A stretch of 64,000 nucleotides of DNA, taken from NCBI GenBank assembly GCA_963776205.1, contig CAVZLR010000004.1, forward strand, positions 868,001 through 932,000, in the 5' to 3' direction. The notes under the pieces were generated by a model. The model searched no databases. It worked only from the letters and a program-made list of their open reading frames with translations, and had not been told where the DNA came from. Made by a program: the position numbers and the translations under genes. Shown in pieces: positions 59,626 to 64,000 of this stretch (the first letter of the stretch is position 1; each line of letters begins with the position of its first letter). Source of the DNA: UBA4459 sp963776205 (lineage in GTDB: Bacteria > Bacteroidota > Bacteroidia > Bacteroidales > F082).

Positions 59626-61150
59626 CTAGATTTTCTTTAATTCATAAATATCTTTTCTCCTGTCTTTCAAATTTCTAACACTCCCGAATTGATTTAATTC
59701 CCTGAGCAAACCAATGTCAAGATCAGCAATTAAGATCATCTCGGTATTTGGTGTTGCTTCTGCTTTGATACCGCTGGCAGGAAATGCAAAATCGCATGGT
59801 GTAAATACCATTGATTGCGCATATTGAATGTCCATATTATGAACCTTTGGCAAATTCCCGACACTACCCGCTATCGCCACATAGCACTCATTTTCTATCG
59901 CCCTTGCCTGGGCACAATTCCGAATTCGTGAGTAACCGTTTTGTGTGTCGGTTAGAAACGGTACAAATAAAATATCCATCCCTTCATCAGCTAACAACCT
60001 GCTCAGTTCAGGAAATTCAACATCATAGCATATTAAAATCCCAATTTTACCGCAATCAGTATCAAAAACCTTTAGCTGTTTGCCTTTCTCCATCCCCCAT
60101 ACCTTCACCTCATCAGGAGTTACATGCAGTTTCTCATACCTTTCAACAGTTCCATCCCTTTTACACAAATAACCAACATTGTAAAGTCTGTTGTTCTGAA
60201 TTTCAGGCAAACTTCCTGAAATAATATTAATATTATATGAAATTGCAAGCTCTGAAAACTTTTGAACTACACTGGATGTGTGTTTTGCCAGTTCCCTGAT
60301 CGCTTCAGGTTCAGTTAAATGATTATTGTCAGCCATCAGCGGGGCATCAAAAAACTCTGGGAATAATGCAAAATCAGAACGATAACCTGAAACTGCATCC
60401 ACAAAAAATTCTGCCTGCTGAAGCAATTCTTCCAGATTTTTATAAGGACGCATTTGCCATTGTATTAAGTCCAAGCCTGACTAATTTTTTATTAACTGCT
60501 GGGCTTTTTGCTTTGCTTTTCATAGTAGATATTATCCCATTCCAGAAGTACTGCATATTCATTAGAAGCTTCATCGCCTTCAAGATAATTTTTTAAAATT
60601 TTTGCAGGATGAAAATCATTAGAAACCTGGAAATTTAATACGGGATCATGAATTTCTTTTCTTCTAACTTTATCAATATACTCTTTTGGTGTTAATTCAT
60701 CGGCGTATTTATGATAATTTGGAATTCGCCCTCCAAAAACTACACCTTTCAAGTTTAATCGTCTCACAAAGCTCCTTTCTGTAATCATACAGTCGCCTGC
60801 CCAACCTTAATCCACGGAATTCGGGTTTGATAAAAATATCAATTCCATATAGTACATCACCATCTGGAGTATGGGTATTGAATGTGTAATCTCCTGTAAT
60901 TTCTTTGTAAGTATGATTATCTTCAAAATTGTCATAGTCAACAATGATAGAAAGAGCACAGCCAGCTATCTGATCATTAACTTTTATAACAACCTGCCCT
61001 TCTGGAAATCGTTCAATTAATGATTTTAAATGATCCTTCTTTCCAATATGAGTTTGGCATATTTTTATATGATTCTATCATGGCTTCCTTAAGCTCCTGA
61101 TAATCATCGAGGCTTAAAAAAGTTAGTTCAATATTTTCAATTTCCTTCAT
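59626..61150 (-). pseudogene. GNAT acetyltransferase - nitrilase fusion protein, frameshifted
   Basis: Read on the minus strand from ATG 61150, a GNAT domain occupies the N-terminal third (MKEIENIELTFLSLDDYQELK, VVIKVNDQIAGCALSIIVDYD, DVLYGIDIFIKPEFRGLRLGRRLYDYR). A second acyltransferase-like strand pair follows (NLKGVVFGGRIPNYH), then a C-terminal carbon-nitrogen hydrolase (LIQWQMRPYKNLEELLQQAEFFV) with the catalytic Glu in LFPEFFDAPL, Lys in YEKLHVTPDE and Cys in IGILICYDVEFPE. Breaks lie near 61038, 60770-60790 and 60480-60495. Such roughly 510-aa fusions are known in Bacteroidota; the substrates are not known. The nitrilase part alone is open (59626-60474). Confidence 0.8.
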
Positions 61151-61220
61151 CTTATTCTTTATTTGCAATTAATCTTTAAAACTCTTTTTACGGAATAACT
61201 AACAGTAGTAACATGTTTTA

Positions 61221-62063
61221 TTACAAATTTGTTTCATTTGATTTTAAATGTAAATCCATTTGGGTAAAAGGTATTGTAATGTCATTTTCTTTAAACTTCC
61301 TGTTGATAATTTTACGGATATCACTCTTCACTTTGCCTATTCTAAAGATATTTTTACTGAAAAATAATAATTGAAAATCGAGTGATGAATTTCCAAAATT
61401 CATCAAACGGGCTTCCACCAAATCCCGATCAAAAATATCAGGATGTTCAAAGGCGCTCTCTTCCATTAACTTCATTACCAAGTCAACATCGCTTCCATAG
61501 GCTACACCAACATCAATTCTAAACCTAGTTTTTCTGGATTGATGACTCCAATTGATGACTTTATTATTTGTAATAAGAGAATTCGGAATTATGATTGAAA
61601 TATCATCTCTATTCAGACCTTTAGAAGTTCGCAGGCCAATACTTTGTATTTTAACAACGTCATTATCAATTTCTAAAATATCATCAATTTTAATTGACCT
61701 TTCAGAAAGCAGAATTATACCGGAAATAATATCATTGAATGTTTGCTGCAGGCCTAAACCAATTCCAACAAGTAATGCAGCGGAACCTGCTATTAAAACA
61801 GTTACTTTAACCCCAGCTGTTTCTAGCATAAAAGCGATGGCGATTACCCATATTGCATACCTGATAATTTGAAATAATGCATATGTATTACCAGAATCAA
61901 GCTTTTTTGATCTTTGGTTACGTAAAAGTGCTTTTTTTATAATCCACAATATTAGTTTGGTGAGCAGGAAAATTAATAGTATTAAAACCAACGTATATAA
62001 CTTTATCTCATAATCTCCAACACTAAGAAGTTTTAATTCTAAATACTTGCTGATATTTTCCAT
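61221..62063 (-). CDS. MscS-type mechanosensitive ion channel
   Basis: The 280-aa inner-membrane protein has N-terminal hydrophobic helices (LYTLVLILLIFLLTKLILWII, FQIIRYAIWVIAIAFMLETAG). It has the pore helix typical of MscS (LIAGSAALLVGIGLGLQQTFNDIISG) and the beta domain with DDILEIDNDVVKIQSIGLR and ISIIIPNSLITNN, RIDVGVAYGSDVDLV. The glycine- and alanine-rich TM3 fits an osmotic safety valve. No transcriptional partner is obvious. Confidence 0.92.
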   Translation of the reverse strand: MENISKYLELKLLSVGDYEIKLYTLVLILLIFLLTKLILWIIKKALLRNQRSKKLDSGNTYALFQIIRYAIWVIAIAFMLETAGVKVTVLIAGSAALLVGIGLGLQQTFNDIISGIILLSERSIKIDDILEIDNDVVKIQSIGLRTSKGLNRDDISIIIPNSLITNNKVINWSHQSRKTRFRIDVGVAYGSDVDLVMKLMEESAFEHPDIFDRDLVEARLMNFGNSSLDFQLLFFSKNIFRIGKVKSDIRKIINRKFKENDITIPFTQMDLHLKSNETNL

Positions 62064-62274
62064 TATTTAATATTTATAAATTCCATTTTTATTTCTATTA
62101 AAATCACTAACTTTTTGTTGGCACCTATAAATTGTATGCCATTTAAAACATGCAGTAATTATACTGAAATCAAACTAAGTTAAACCAGCATCTTACACAT
62201 ATAAGAGGCTTACAAGTAATGACTAAAAACCCCTACTATATATTTTATATTCACCTAAATGAGAAAGGAAATTC

Positions 62275-63027
62275 TTATTCAGTAACGTCTGCAGGAACAA
62301 GTTTCTCAAGTGTAAACTCCTCATCAGGTATTCCCTGATCAAACTTTACATCCTTTAATATAATTTTTGTCATATGCTGTTTTGCAAGATCAGCCATGAT
62401 CACTTGCCTGGCATTCCAGTATTTTCCAATTCGTTCGTATTCATAAGTAGCTTCCTTGAACTTACGGTTGATTACATCATAAAATTCCATTTTTTCAGGA
62501 TAATAATTTTCCTTATCCAATGTCACAATTATTTTAGAATATTTAGAATCTTTATCATTTGGAATAAGCTCAAGAATATAGCTGTCAGTTTTTGTTTCTA
62601 ACAGTGTTGGCATGTACCTTTCCGCATAAGGTGTAGTTGCCATGTCTTCATATGAGAAATCAGTTCCTGTAAAAGCCTGACTTTTTGCAAGCATGGATAT
62701 TTTCTTTGGCTTCCCAAATGCTGGCATGTATAACCATGTAATTCCATCTGGTAATGACAGGGTAGCAATTCCTGCTTGTGATTCGGGCGCAGTATACCTG
62801 TATATCTTCTTATCAGTTCCTTTTTGTTTCATTATCGCCTCACGCACTTTTTCATTTCCCTGATTGTTAATAAGGTAAATTTCTACATTACCCTGCTTAT
62901 CTTTAGGAGAAAAAATAACGTTATCCATTTTTTTCAGCAATCCAGGTGCATCCTGCCCCATCAAATTTGAAAAAGCAAATACAACTAATATTATACTTCC
63001 AATAATTTTTACTCTAATAAATTTCAT
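62275..63027 (-). CDS. outer-membrane lipoprotein-sorting (LolA-like, PF17131) protein
   Basis: The 250-aa secreted protein has a signal peptide (KIIGSIILVVFAFSNLMG, cut before QDAPG). A LolA/LolB-like body follows: GNVEIYLINNQGNEKVREA, YTAPESQAGIATLSLPDG, TWLYMPAFGKPKKISMLA and FTGTDFSYEDMATTPY. Such proteins are encoded with RND exporters and are thought to bind lipid or lipoprotein cargo in the periplasm. Here the RND exporter gene lies 24 bp upstream on the same strand, supporting a two-component export unit. Confidence 0.85.
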   Translation of the reverse strand: MKFIRVKIIGSIILVVFAFSNLMGQDAPGLLKKMDNVIFSPKDKQGNVEIYLINNQGNEKVREAIMKQKGTDKKIYRYTAPESQAGIATLSLPDGITWLYMPAFGKPKKISMLAKSQAFTGTDFSYEDMATTPYAERYMPTLLETKTDSYILELIPNDKDSKYSKIIVTLDKENYYPEKMEFYDVINRKFKEATYEYERIGKYWNARQVIMADLAKQHMTKIILKDVKFDQGIPDEEFTLEKLVPADVTE

Positions 63028-63051
63028 CTAAATACAATTTAAAATTTTTAC

Positions 63052-64000
63052 TTAGGATAGTCTTTTCCTGTGCACTAATATTAAAATAACCGGCAATAAT
63101 GTTAATGCGGCTAATCCTGAACCTATCATACTCAATGCCATTAATATGCCAAAGTATTGCAAAGGTACCATTTCAGAAAATATCAGAACCAGGAAACCTG
63201 CAGAAACAGAAATAACATTGATAAAAATTGACTTTCCGCTTACCATTATGGTGTCTTCCAATGATTGGTTTAGGGATTTCCCATTTTTAATTGAATGATT
63301 GAATTGTGAAATTACGTGAATAGAATAATCAACTCCAATGCCAAGTGCTATACTTGCAACAAGAACTGTTACAATATTAAGTGGGATTCCTGAAATACCC
63401 ATTACACCAAACAAAACCAAAATAGCAGCAATTATAGGAGCTGTGGCGTACAATCCTGTCGGAAATGACTTCAAAATTATGCCAACTATAACTATTAACG
63501 CCAATATGGCAATCAGCAAACTTCTGATTTGACTTGTAAGTAGACTCTTGTTCATTTTCATATCAATGAATGGCATTCCTGTCATACTTATTTCAAATTC
63601 CTCAGAACCGTTTTCCTGAATAAACAATTCCATTTCTTTTGCAAATTTTTCTTTCTCCATATTGTCAGAAGAAGCAAATTTTGATATGATCAACCCTTCA
63701 TCCAGGTTATCACTAACAAATTGTTTTAATATACTATTGCCTTCCAATAAGAACCACATTTGCTCTATTTTGTCCCTGTCGTCTGGTATAATCCTTCCTT
63801 CACCCAGTGCATCATTCATTTCAACTATTAAGTCCGCGATTGATTGTGTTGTGAAAACATATTGGCTTTCTTTTAGTTTTTTTTCTGTAAGCAACATAGT
63901 TTTCAATAATTCAGGACTTTGAACATCGCCTTTAAATGATATAAATATAGGTTTGGATCCGCCAAATTTTTCAATCATTATATCTTCTGCAAGCCGAGCG
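63052..64000 (-). CDS. RND/MMPL family exporter, C-terminal part (runs off the window)
   Basis: The frame is open to the window edge (ARLAED precedes the Met at 63978), so only the C-terminal half of an RND (MMPL) transporter is present. A periplasmic loop (about the first 145 residues seen) is followed by five membrane segments (SLLIAILALIVIVGIIL, ATAPIIAAILVLFGVMGI, LVASIALGIGVDYSIHVI with the GVDYxIH motif, NVISVSAGFLVLIFSEM, ALSMIGSGLAALTLLPVILILV). It ends in a basic tail, HRKRLS. It would drive export of hydrophobic compounds using the proton gradient, together with the LolA-like protein downstream. Confidence 0.9.
   Translation of the reverse strand, partial: ARLAEDIMIEKFGGSKPIFISFKGDVQSPELLKTMLLTEKKLKESQYVFTTQSIADLIVEMNDALGEGRIIPDDRDKIEQMWFLLEGNSILKQFVSDNLDEGLIISKFASSDNMEKEKFAKEMELFIQENGSEEFEISMTGMPFIDMKMNKSLLTSQIRSLLIAILALIVIVGIILKSFPTGLYATAPIIAAILVLFGVMGISGIPLNIVTVLVASIALGIGVDYSIHVISQFNHSIKNGKSLNQSLEDTIMVSGKSIFINVISVSAGFLVLIFSEMVPLQYFGILMALSMIGSGLAALTLLPVILILVHRKRLS

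Overview
The window is a 64-kb piece of a low-GC Bacteroidota chromosome. The 16S rRNA has Bacteroidota-type signatures. The best promoters match the Bacteroidota consensus TTTG-N19-TAnnTTTG. Most genes lack a strong Shine-Dalgarno sequence. Two proteins end in type IX secretion (Por) sorting domains, and there are Bacteroidota-typical families such as a Porin_10-like protein, a GIN/DUF2807 lipoprotein and LytTR regulation. I did not assign it below phylum/class level.

Layout. 1-4.7 kb: the end of carB, a DUF4136 lipoprotein, then pyrB-pyrI behind a leader that looks like a translation-coupled attenuator, an AlbA_2 protein, an outer-membrane protein and yaaA. 4.8-10.7 kb: a complete rRNA operon (two tandem promoters, 16S, tRNA-Ile, tRNA-Ala, 23S, 5S, terminator). 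10.8-16.1 kb: a porin-like protein, a T9SS-secreted esterase and a broken leucine-rich-repeat surface protein. 16.2-23 kb: a histidine kinase and LytTR regulator that converge, a DjlA-like co-chaperone, and two saccharopine-pathway lysine degradation enzymes. 23-32 kb: central carbon metabolism (ppdK, pckA, glpK) and uvrB. 32-41 kb: housekeeping and metabolic genes (free-standing ThrRS editing domain, PLP decarboxylase, M28 peptidase, rarA-cvfB, MFS transporter, LpxL-like acyltransferase). 41.3-41.7 kb: a tiny GIY-YIG nuclease unit lodged in a tRNA-Arg gene between 23-bp direct repeats.

42-54 kb is a coherent anaerobic or redox block: an FNR-like regulator with all four expected Fe-S cysteines, a universal stress protein, a family-4-type uracil-DNA glycosylase, a DUF89 protein, a corrinoid adenosyltransferase, three NifX/ORP-like proteins, a CoA-disulfide-reductase-like flavoprotein, a CGGC protein, a radical SAM protein, small Cys/Gly proteins and two MinD/Mrp ATPases with inserted ferredoxin domains. 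It resembles the orange-protein (ORP)/Mrp clusters of strict anaerobes. Most genes between 42.2 and 52.5 kb carry one or more frameshifts or in-frame stops although the coding content between lesions is well conserved. This is either a local drop in sequence quality or a freshly decaying block; sequence alone cannot decide.

54-64 kb: a YbgC thioesterase, a methionine gamma-lyase-like enzyme and a ferredoxin, then mostly minus-strand envelope genes (epimerase, lipocalin-like lipoprotein, AI-2E transporter, broken GNAT-nitrilase fusion, MscS channel, LolA-like protein and a truncated RND exporter).
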